Translations under genes and position numbers: made by a program
DNA from: an uncultured Endomicrobiia bacterium
Lineage (GTDB): Bacteria > Elusimicrobiota > Endomicrobiia > Endomicrobiales > Endomicrobiaceae
Length of the DNA: 6,035 nt
Assembly (NCBI GenBank): GCA_905236115.1
Contig: CAJOOL010000113.1
Span: 1-6,035 of the forward strand
Direction: 5' to 3'
Shown: positions 1 through 4,390 of the stretch, one piece after another
Layout: each line of letters begins with the position of its first letter
Numbering within the stretch: position 1 is the first letter of the stretch
Notes under the pieces: model-generated
What the model was told of the DNA's origin: nothing
The model's input: the letters and a program-made list of their open reading frames with translations, nothing else
Databases searched by the model: none

Positions 1-52
1 CTTCTCAGCTATACAAAATCGCTTTGCGATTTTGTATACTGTCGCCGAGAAG
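1..52. repeat. Large imperfect palindrome / nested hairpin
   Basis: The inner stem is perfect: 10-22 pairs with 26-38 (13 bp, TATACAAAATCGC against its complement) around a TTT loop. An outer stem pairs 1-9 (CTTCTCAGC) with 44-52 (GCCGAGAAG) with one mismatch, leaving a small bulge at 39-43. It may continue to the left of the window. There is no T-tract directly after it, so it is not a standard intrinsic terminator. It could be a processed 3' hairpin or a short palindromic repeat. Its first ten bases recur inverted at 4221-4230, which favours the repeat reading. Confidence 0.6.
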
Positions 53-85
53 ATAAAGGACACGCGAAGTAATTTATCTTTTTTT
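50..85 (+). terminator. Possible AT-rich intrinsic terminator
   Basis: AAGATAAA (50-57) is complementary to TTTATCTT (73-80) across a 15-nt loop, and the right arm runs into seven consecutive T (79-85). The geometry suits a plus-strand terminator for a gene lying left of the window, but the stem is almost free of G+C and would be weak. Confidence 0.3.
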
Positions 86-135
86 CGGGCAGTTGCTATG
101 TTAAAGCACGCTCGGCAATTTTATTTTTTTTGTTT
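86..135 (+). terminator. Possible second terminator-like stem with T-rich tail
   Basis: CGGGC (86-90) can pair with GCTCG (110-114) with one G-T pair. An alternative stem is TTGC (93-96) with GCAA (115-118). A T-rich tract follows from 119 to 135. The stem is short and the loop is 19 nt, so this is tentative. No open reading frame in this stretch looks like a gene. Confidence 0.22.
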
Positions 136-203
136 GATAACAAATTGTAAATATTATAAAGAATTATTTGTGTATAATTAAATACTTTTGTTTTAATTAT
201 AAT
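134..203 (+). promoter_or_regulatory. Candidate promoter elements for the XRE gene
   Basis: TTGATA (134-139) resembles a -35 box and has TATAAA (155-160) 15 bp downstream. Two perfect TATAAT hexamers follow at 173-178 and 198-203 without a good -35 at standard spacing. In DNA this AT-rich such matches arise by chance, so the stretch is flagged as the probable promoter zone without choosing a start site. The rest of the leader, up to 259, is AT-rich with long T runs and has no visible operator dyad. Confidence 0.3.
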
Positions 204-259
204 ACATTTTGTTTTTTTTGTCAATATTTTTTTATGTTTAAAACAGCCGGTATATAAAA

Positions 260-643
260 ATGAGTGATTTAAGAAATAAATTAAAACACAGATTGATAGA
301 CCTGAATATGTCGCAAACCGAATTTGCCGAAAAATTAGGTATTCATAAGCAGGTTGTTGCCAGCTGGATGACGGGAAAAAGAAATCCCAAAATGGAAAGC
401 ATAAAAAAAATGTCAAAGATACTGAAAATTCCTTTCAGTTATTTGACCGACGATACAAAAAATAATTTTATTGAACAACCGGTAGAAAAGCAGAACTGCG
501 GTAATTCCGATATTATCTTAAAGCTGATAGAAAAACAAAATAATTTGATTGAAGAAAATAAAAAAAGATTTGAAACAGAAATATCTTTGTTAAAAAAAGA
601 TATGGAAATTTTTAGAAGAGACTTGGAGCTGCTGAAACGTTGA
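260..643 (+). CDS. XRE-family helix-turn-helix protein with C-terminal coiled coil
   Basis: A small DNA-binding protein of 127 residues. Residues about 5-62 form a Cro/CI-type HTH: the segment SQTEFAEKLGI (18-28) is the classic first helix and turn, and KQVVASWMTGKRNP (30-43) covers the recognition helix and the following conserved G-x-R-x-P. Residues 43-63 (MESIKKMSKILKIPFSYL) complete the five-helix bundle. After a polar linker (64-82), residues 83-126 are rich in Lys/Glu with hydrophobic positions at heptad-like spacing (I85, L89, L96, I97, F104, I108, L111, M115, L122, L125), which indicates a coiled coil for oligomerisation. It lacks the peptidase or sensor domain of phage repressors. 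The target is unknown; autoregulation is usual in the family. The ATG is preceded by TATATAAAA with no Shine-Dalgarno. The gene stands alone on the plus strand and converges on recO. Confidence 0.85.
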   Translation: MSDLRNKLKHRLIDLNMSQTEFAEKLGIHKQVVASWMTGKRNPKMESIKKMSKILKIPFSYLTDDTKNNFIEQPVEKQNCGNSDIILKLIEKQNNLIEENKKRFETEISLLKKDMEIFRRDLELLKR

Positions 644-666
644 TACAAAAAACGCCGATATAAAAA

Positions 667-1326
667 CTAAAGATTGATTTGTTTCAAAAATGTTCCCACA
701 CAGGGACGGTGTATATAAGTAGAAATATAACTTTCCACATAATTCCACATAATTTTGTCGTCGCTTGTCTCAAGCTCCTGCATACTGTCAAGCAAATCAC
801 CGTTACAATTGGAAATTTTTTTAAGATACAGAATATCTTCTTTTCTTATGTTTGTATAGCTGCGTCTTAAATAGTCAAGCATATTGTATCCGGAAAGTTT
901 CAGAAGCCTTAAAGAAAATGCCGTAAGAACACGAAGAGGAATTTTGGATGTTCCCAAAAGGTTCCACGTTCTTGCGATAAGATTATATTTTTTAGGATTT
1001 GGCAAATGAAGCGGAGCGAATTTATCGCTGATTTCACTGACATAAAATGCCAGCATATTTCTGTAAAAATCCTGTTTTACGTCGCTGTTGTAATTTAAAA
1101 TTTTTGCTCCCGTAACCGTAGGACGTGCATATTGGGATGACTGATAGACTATAAGTTCGCTTTCGGTAATAGGTTCCGTAGCTGCCGAAAGTTTGGCAAC
1201 TATTTTTTTTGCTCCCGGAACAACGGCATAAATTTTACCCCATTTTGAAGAGTAAGCGGTGATAACTTTATCTGCTTCCTTCGAAAGTTCCGTATTAAGA
1301 ATTAATGCTTTTATGTTGTAATACAT
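667..1326 (-). CDS. recO: DNA repair protein RecO
   Basis: RecO works with RecR (and RecF) to load RecA on SSB-coated single-stranded DNA at gaps and to anneal complementary strands. The protein is 219 residues, a little short for a family usually near 240-250. Residues 1-80 fit the N-terminal OB fold: KALILNTELSKEADKVITAYSSKWG, then a basic G-A-K-K turn at 38-41, then SELIVYQSSQYARPTVTGAKIL. The rest is the helical C-terminal domain with FSLRLLKLSGY (137-147), a typical RecO signature, and a C-terminal HRPCVGTFLKQI segment. The two CxxC zinc-ligand pairs that follow this signature in many RecO proteins are absent. The start is preceded by TCTTAAAA with no Shine-Dalgarno. The gene follows the CNNM pair after a 205-bp repeat spacer and ends 23 bp from the convergent XRE gene with no obvious terminator between them. 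Confidence 0.85.
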   Translation of the reverse strand: MYYNIKALILNTELSKEADKVITAYSSKWGKIYAVVPGAKKIVAKLSAATEPITESELIVYQSSQYARPTVTGAKILNYNSDVKQDFYRNMLAFYVSEISDKFAPLHLPNPKKYNLIARTWNLLGTSKIPLRVLTAFSLRLLKLSGYNMLDYLRRSYTNIRKEDILYLKKISNCNGDLLDSMQELETSDDKIMWNYVESYISTYIHRPCVGTFLKQINL

Positions 1327-1334
1327 TTTTAAGA

Positions 1335-1348
1335 TAAATTATAATTTA
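1335..1348. promoter_or_regulatory. AT palindrome and candidate -10 upstream of recO
   Basis: TAAATTATAATTTA is a perfect 14-bp palindrome lying 9 bp before the recO start. Read on the minus strand it contains TATAAT (1338-1343). If that is a -10 box the message would start only a few bases before the ATG. No convincing -35 is present. It could equally be part of the AT-rich repeat material that fills this spacer. Confidence 0.25.
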
Positions 1349-1349
1349 T

Positions 1350-1376
1350 AATTTACAATTGAACGACGAACGACAG
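1350..1376 (+). repeat. Short degenerate repeat module (AATTTACAAT...GAACGACAG)
   Basis: The module contains a direct repeat, GAACGAC at 1361-1367 and again at 1368-1374. Its two ends (AATTTACAAT and AACGACAG) match the minus-strand sequence at 4372-4390 (AATGTACAATAAACGACAG) and, more loosely, the stretch 4337-4365. The same kind of module therefore sits in both repeat-filled spacers. Confidence 0.4.
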
Positions 1377-1413
1377 AGCTTTCGACTTCGCTAACGCTCC
1401 GCTCAAGATGACA
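1376..1413 (-). repeat. Short palindromic intergenic repeat, TGTCATCTTGAGCGGAG type
   Basis: Read on the minus strand it begins TGTCATCTTGAGCGGAGCG and ends GTCGAAAGCTC. GAGC at 1376-1379 pairs with GCTC at 1401-1404, with further partial pairing of the flanks. From memory, elements of this form are dispersed in many unrelated bacterial genomes. No coding potential is apparent. Confidence 0.5.
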
Positions 1414-1429
1414 GACAAACGGCAAAAAT

Positions 1430-1474
1430 GGATCCTGAATCGAGTTCAGGATGACACCGCTACGCGGTTGTCAT
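1430..1474 (-). repeat. Double-hairpin intergenic repeat, GTCATCCTGAACTCGATTCAGGAT type
   Basis: Two hairpins sit side by side. ATCCTGAA (1432-1439) pairs with TTCAGGAT (1445-1452) around TCGAG. ATGACACCGC (1451-1460) pairs with GCGG-T-TGTCAT (1464-1474) around TAC, with one bulged T. They share the AT at 1451-1452. The element carries the GTCAT terminus seen in the other spacer repeats of this window. It is a typical dispersed short repeat, not a gene. Confidence 0.55.
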
Positions 1475-1506
1475 TTCCATACTTCTATACATCCATACCT
1501 CTATAC
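1475..1506. repeat. 8-bp tandem repeat, four copies
   Basis: TTCCATAC, TTCTATAC, ATCCATAC and CTCTATAC follow one another without a gap (consensus NTCYATAC; GTATRGAN on the other strand). A decayed fifth unit, TTCTGTAA, leads into the next hairpin. The array fills the space between the double hairpin at 1430-1474 and the hairpin over the CNNM stop codon. Confidence 0.7.
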
Positions 1507-1510
1507 TTCT

Positions 1511-1535
1511 GTAAAATTTGCTTCGCAAATTTTAC
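1511..1535 (-). other. Perfect 11-bp hairpin over the CNNM stop codon
   Basis: GTAAAATTTGC (1511-1521) and GCAAATTTTAC (1525-1535) are perfect inverted copies around a TTC loop. The TAA stop of the CNNM gene (1532-1534) lies inside one arm. On the transcribed minus strand no T-run follows, so it is not a standard intrinsic terminator. It could protect or define the 3' end of the mRNA, or be another inserted palindrome. Confidence 0.6.
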
Positions 1536-2791
1536 TTTATTTTCAAAATTATTCTCTTTATCTTTTTTGCTTCAACGCTTTCTATTTCTATTTCCAAATT
1601 ATTCCAGACGAATTTTTCATGCTTTTTGGGAATATATCCGAAATGTTCCAATACCCAGCCGTTAAGCGTAGTAAAATGGTCTTCCGGAATATTCAGTTTC
1701 AGTTCGTCATTGATGTCGGAAACGGATTTACCTGCATTTATAATATATTTTCCCTGAGTAATTTTTTTAATATTTTCATCTTTAATGTCGTCATATTCGT
1801 CCCACACTTCCCCGACAATTTCTTCAAGCAAATCTTCCATTGTTACAAGACCTATCGTTGAACCGAATTCGTCAACAACTACGGCCATATTGTTTTTGCC
1901 TTTTTTAAATTCCAAAATAATTTGTTTTATGTAAGCCGTTTCGGGGACATAATAAACCGGGCGGATTAAATCTTCTATCATAAGTACTTCGCCGTTACGC
2001 CATGCCATGGCAATATCTTTGGCCGTAATTATGCCGATAATGTTATCAATATTTCCTCTGTAAACGGGCACTCTGGAAAACTGCGTTGCGACAATTTCCT
2101 GCATTAATTTTTCTCTTGGCTGCTCAATATCTACGGCCAGAATATTTGCACGCGAAACCATAACCTGGGTAATTTTGGTTTTTCTGAATTCTATGATTCT
2201 GTTGATAATTTTTCTGGAAGTTTGAGAAAGGGGGGAAACTTTTTCGTTTGATAAAAGAAACTCCACTTCGTCCGGCTGAATTATCTGCGGTTCCTGAGTT
2301 TTTCTGCCGAAGAAATTTAAAATCCCGTTGGAAACGGACACTAAAAAATTATTTATATGTCTGCTCAAATGCGTAAAACGTATTATGAAAGGAAGAACTT
2401 TTATTATGATTTTTTCCGATTTGTAACGGCTGTAAGTTTTAGGTATCAGGTTTGCAAATATCAAAGTAAGAAATATTGATATTAACGGAACAAGTCCTAT
2501 ATAAATAGCTTTATCAAGGTTATAAAATTCTATTATATCAAGACCTGCTGATGCCGCCGATACTCCTATTGCAACAACGGAAACATTTATGCCTACAATA
2601 AGGGAAGTGATAACGTCGTCGGGATTTTGCTGAAGAAAAATAAAATATTTATAGAGCTTATTATATTTTTCTTTTAATCTTTCGGCGGAGTAGCTTGTAA
2701 GGCTGGTAATTGCTGTTTCCGCAGCGGAAAAAAACGCCGCCGCCGCCATAAAAAATATGAAGATAATTAGTTTAATTATTATGATTAACAT
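1532..2791 (-). CDS. CNNM/CorC-type membrane protein with CBS pair and C-terminal transporter-associated domain
   Basis: A 419-residue member of the DUF21/CNNM (HlyC/CorC, 'hemolysin C-like') family, linked to magnesium and cobalt efflux or homeostasis in the inner membrane. Domains in order: transmembrane DUF21 region, about 1-160, with FFSAAETAI at 20-28 and hydrophobic spans near 3-20, 57-80 and 97-116; a CBS pair, about 205-330, with FSRVPVYRG at 238-246, the IIGIITAKDI strand-helix and VVVDEFGSTIGLVTMEDLLEEIVGE; and a CorC_HlyC domain, about 343-419. Length and order match the full family architecture. In the usual G-E-x-x-P-K motif of the membrane domain the Gly-Glu is Ala-Asn here (A113, N114, then LIPK). 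The ATG lies 2 nt after the stop of the upstream paralogue and is preceded by GATATAAAA, so translational coupling is likely. Confidence 0.88.
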   Translation of the reverse strand: MLIIIIKLIIFIFFMAAAAFFSAAETAITSLTSYSAERLKEKYNKLYKYFIFLQQNPDDVITSLIVGINVSVVAIGVSAASAGLDIIEFYNLDKAIYIGLVPLISIFLTLIFANLIPKTYSRYKSEKIIIKVLPFIIRFTHLSRHINNFLVSVSNGILNFFGRKTQEPQIIQPDEVEFLLSNEKVSPLSQTSRKIINRIIEFRKTKITQVMVSRANILAVDIEQPREKLMQEIVATQFSRVPVYRGNIDNIIGIITAKDIAMAWRNGEVLMIEDLIRPVYYVPETAYIKQIILEFKKGKNNMAVVVDEFGSTIGLVTMEDLLEEIVGEVWDEYDDIKDENIKKITQGKYIINAGKSVSDINDELKLNIPEDHFTTLNGWVLEHFGYIPKKHEKFVWNNLEIEIESVEAKKIKRIILKIK

Positions 2792-2793
2792 TT

Positions 2794-3792
2794 TTATATC
2801 TCATCATTCTCGTCCAGGATTTCCCCGACGATTTCTTCTACAATATCTTCCAAAGTTACCATACCTAAAATTTTATTTTTATTATTCCGCACAAAAGCAA
2901 TATGCGTAGTTCCGGATTGAAGTTCTTTCAGCAGTTCGCTTATTTTTTTATTCGGTTCTATAAAGTATGCAGGCTTAATACACTTCTTAATAAGTTTTTC
3001 GTTTTTTTCTTTCCATATCATTAAAACATCATTTATATGAACATAACCTATAATGTTGTCTTTTCTTGTTTTATAAACAGGTACTCTGCTTCTGGATTTT
3101 TCAACTATCAAATCTATAAATTTTTCGTCGTCGTTATCTATGTTTACGGCTTCAATATCTTTAAAAGGCGTCATAATTTTTACCGCCATTGTTTCCGTAA
3201 ACCAGACGGAACGTTCAAGCATGGTGCTGATATTTTTGTCAAAAATTCCCTCTTTGTCCGCCTGAGTAATAAGAGAACTTACCTCGTCTTTTGTAAGAAC
3301 GGGATATTCGTCGTCATTATCTTTATTAAAAACAAAATCCAATATTTTCATTATCGGATACAGAAAAGGTTTAGCGATATATTCTACTTTTGACAGTATC
3401 GGAACAGCCCACAATGTTACTTTCTGTGAGTTTGCACGGCTGTAAATTTTCGGCGTGATTTCGCCGACTACCAAAACAACAAATGTTGTTATTATCCATG
3501 TAAAAAAATCAACTATGTTTCTGTTTATCATATTGAAAATTTCTACGGATAATGAGTTGGACAGGAAGCTCACCATCATATCGGAAATTACGTTGCCGGT
3601 TAAAATTACCGTCAGTAAATAGTAAGGACTGTTAAGCCATCTGAGAAGAGGTTTTGCAACGGATTTTTTTAAAACGATAAGTTTTTTTACTCTGTATTTG
3701 GAAAGACTGTTTAATGCGATTTCGGAAGCAGACCAAAACGCCGAAAGCATAAGAAAAAAAATTAAACAAGCCAATCCCGCTAGAATATACAT
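2794..3792 (-). CDS. CNNM/CorC-type membrane protein with CBS pair, lacking the C-terminal domain
   Basis: A 332-residue paralogue of the following gene. The DUF21 membrane region spans about 1-150, with FWSASEIALNSL at 19-30, hydrophobic spans near 2-20, 58-80 and 95-112, and an intact GEITPK motif at 110-115. The CBS pair covers about 205-325, with RSRVPVYKTRKDNIIGYVHINDV and a second repeat ending LGMVTLEDIVEEIVGEILDE. The protein stops just after this, so the CorC_HlyC domain of about 80 residues is missing. The first ATG is used; it lies inside the 3' end of ybeY (13-bp overlap) with AGGA about 12 nt upstream, so translation is probably coupled to ybeY. It may be an ion transporter or regulator acting with its paralogue. 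The truncation looks like a clean stop rather than a frameshift, because the next ORF starts with its own membrane domain. Confidence 0.86.
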   Translation of the reverse strand: MYILAGLACLIFFLMLSAFWSASEIALNSLSKYRVKKLIVLKKSVAKPLLRWLNSPYYLLTVILTGNVISDMMVSFLSNSLSVEIFNMINRNIVDFFTWIITTFVVLVVGEITPKIYSRANSQKVTLWAVPILSKVEYIAKPFLYPIMKILDFVFNKDNDDEYPVLTKDEVSSLITQADKEGIFDKNISTMLERSVWFTETMAVKIMTPFKDIEAVNIDNDDEKFIDLIVEKSRSRVPVYKTRKDNIIGYVHINDVLMIWKEKNEKLIKKCIKPAYFIEPNKKISELLKELQSGTTHIAFVRNNKNKILGMVTLEDIVEEIVGEILDENDEI

Positions 3793-4184
3793 TTAAATAT
3801 TTTATCCTGTTTGTCAAACATTTTTCTTTTTTCTTCCGGGTCGTAATCCGTGTAACCCTCAAGGTGAAGTATTGCATGTATTACAAGATAACAAAGCTCC
3901 TGTTCGTAAGTAAAACCGAACTTTTCCGCATTTTGTTTAGGGCGGTTATCGGAAATATAAATGTCGCCAAGAAAAAGTTTTTCGTCTACCAGAAAAGAAA
4001 TAACATCGGTAATTCTGTTTACTTTTCTGTATTTTCTGTTCATTTTTTTTATATCGGCATCGGAAATTTGCGTAAAGCTGATATTGTAGTTATTTATCTT
4101 TTCGTATTTTAAAGCGAACTTCGCCGTCTTTTCAAGCGACGGTATAAGTTTTTTATTGAAACCTGTAAATATTAATTCTTTCAT
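3780..4184 (-). CDS. ybeY: Endoribonuclease/rRNA maturation factor YbeY, variant metal site
   Basis: YbeY is a single-domain metalloprotein needed for 16S rRNA 3'-end maturation and ribosome quality control. The protein is 134 residues, slightly short for the family (about 150). The family signature is clear: MNRKYRKVNRITDVISFLV (48-66), then LGDIYIS (72-78), then the metal motif around HAILHLEGY (103-111). The usual motif is HGxLHLxGYDH, with three His as zinc ligands. Here H103 and H107 are kept, but the third position is D113 (sequence GYTD). Asp could still coordinate metal, as in some metzincin-like peptidases, so loss of activity should not be assumed. It begins a block overlapping the CNNM gene. 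A GGAG lies 13 nt before the ATG, in a hairpin loop. Confidence 0.88.
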   Translation of the reverse strand: MKELIFTGFNKKLIPSLEKTAKFALKYEKINNYNISFTQISDADIKKMNRKYRKVNRITDVISFLVDEKLFLGDIYISDNRPKQNAEKFGFTYEQELCYLVIHAILHLEGYTDYDPEEKRKMFDKQDKIFKCIF

Positions 4185-4189
4185 TTTTA

Positions 4190-4210
4190 AAAAATTACTC
4201 CGTAATTTTT
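4190..4210 (-). promoter_or_regulatory. Hairpin presenting the ybeY Shine-Dalgarno in its loop
   Basis: AAAAATTAC (4190-4198) and GTAATTTTT (4202-4210) form a perfect 9-bp stem with a 3-nt loop. On the minus-strand mRNA the loop plus the adjoining base reads GGAG (4198-4201), the only recognisable Shine-Dalgarno of the window close to a start. The spacer to the ATG is 13 nt, longer than optimal. It may tune ybeY translation or be a chance palindrome in AT-rich DNA. Confidence 0.4.
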
Positions 4211-4212
4211 AT

Positions 4213-4250
4213 AGCTTATAAGCTGAGAAGTTTTCGGTATTTTTATACCA
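4213..4250 (-). promoter_or_regulatory. Candidate extended -10 promoter and palindrome upstream of ybeY
   Basis: On the minus strand TGGTATAAA (4242-4250) matches an extended -10 box (TG-N-TATAAA), with no good -35 upstream. It overlaps a small hairpin, GGTAT/ATACC (4236-4240 and 4245-4249). Downstream lies AGCTTATAAGCT (4213-4224), a perfect 12-bp palindrome and possible operator-like site. Such a promoter would give a leader of about 50 nt containing the Shine-Dalgarno hairpin. Confidence 0.3.
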
Positions 4251-4252
4251 TA

Positions 4253-4284
4253 GATTCCTGCCAGACTGCTATGCGGGAATGACA
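4253..4284 (-). repeat. Short palindromic repeat, GTCATTCCCGCATAGCAGTC type
   Basis: The ends pair as ATTCCTGC (4254-4261) with GCGGGAAT (4273-4280), with one G-T pair. On the minus strand it begins TGTCATTCCCGCATAGCAG. Elements of this form are, from memory, dispersed in many bacterial genomes. It is joined to the next repeat by a separate hairpin at 4282-4298. Confidence 0.55.
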
Positions 4285-4298
4285 GCACTGCGTGCTGT
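4282..4298. repeat. Perfect 7-bp linker hairpin between two repeats
   Basis: ACAGCAC (4282-4288) and GTGCTGT (4292-4298) pair perfectly around TGC. The hairpin joins the two GTCAT-type repeats, overlapping the end of the first by three bases, so the three form one composite structured block. Confidence 0.55.
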
Positions 4299-4299
4299 A

Positions 4300-4333
4300 G
4301 ATTGCTTCGTCGCTTCGCTTCCTCGCAATGACG
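4300..4333 (-). repeat. Short palindromic repeat, GTCATTGCGAGGAAGCGAAG type
   Basis: ATTGC (4301-4305) pairs with GCAAT (4325-4329), enclosing alternating CTTCG/CGCTTCG units. On the minus strand it reads CGTCATTGCGAGGAAGCGAAG and ends GAAGCAATC. I recognise this as a widely dispersed class of intergenic repeat. It carries no gene. Confidence 0.6.
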
Positions 4334-4351
4334 ACACTGTTGTTTCTCGCT

Positions 4352-4390
4352 GTTTATTATACATTGTTTTTCTGTCGTTTATTGTACATT
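4352..4390. repeat. Pair of 14-bp near-identical direct repeats
   Basis: GTTTATTATACATT (4352-4365) recurs with one change as GTTTATTGTACATT (4377-4390), at a 25-bp period. Read on the minus strand both begin AATGTAYAATAAAC, matching the module at 1350-1376 in the other spacer. The minus strand also contains TATAAT here (4356-4361), but without a usable -35. Confidence 0.5.

Noticed and set aside
96..416. Minus-strand ORF of 106 codons across the left noncoding region and the XRE start
   Set aside because: Phe/Tyr/Ile/Lys-rich low-complexity translation made by AT-rich DNA. It overlaps the well-supported HTH domain on the other strand and has no recognisable family features.
644..666. Bidirectional terminator between the XRE gene and recO
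   Set aside because: The 23-bp gap has only weak 4-bp pairing (CGTT with AACG around the stop) and A-rich runs; no convincing stem was found.
1365..1506. CRISPR-like array
   Set aside because: Repeated material is present, but units are unrelated hairpins and an 8-bp tandem array, with no regular 20-40 bp repeats separated by unique spacers and no cas genes.
1408..1861. Plus-strand ORFs starting in the recO/CNNM spacer
   Set aside because: They run through the short palindromic repeats and then antisense to the CorC_HlyC and CBS domains of the CNNM gene. The translations look like antisense shadow.
2794..2796. Frameshift or nonsense split of one longer CNNM protein into two
   Set aside because: Each ORF has its own N-terminal membrane domain and its own CBS pair, so they are tandem paralogues rather than fragments of one gene.
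3037..3393. Plus-strand ORF of 118 codons
   Set aside because: Antisense to the CBS and linker region of the upstream CNNM gene, whose protein shows clear family motifs.
3632..3877. Minus-strand ORF between ybeY and the CNNM gene
   Set aside because: It is in another frame through the YbeY C-terminus and the DUF21 start. Both flanking genes are well supported, with a normal 13-bp overlap.
4251..4335. tRNA or small structured RNA gene in the pgpH-ybeY spacer
   Set aside because: The hairpins are those of dispersed short repeats. There is no cloverleaf, no T-loop GTTC-like motif and no clear promoter-terminator pair.
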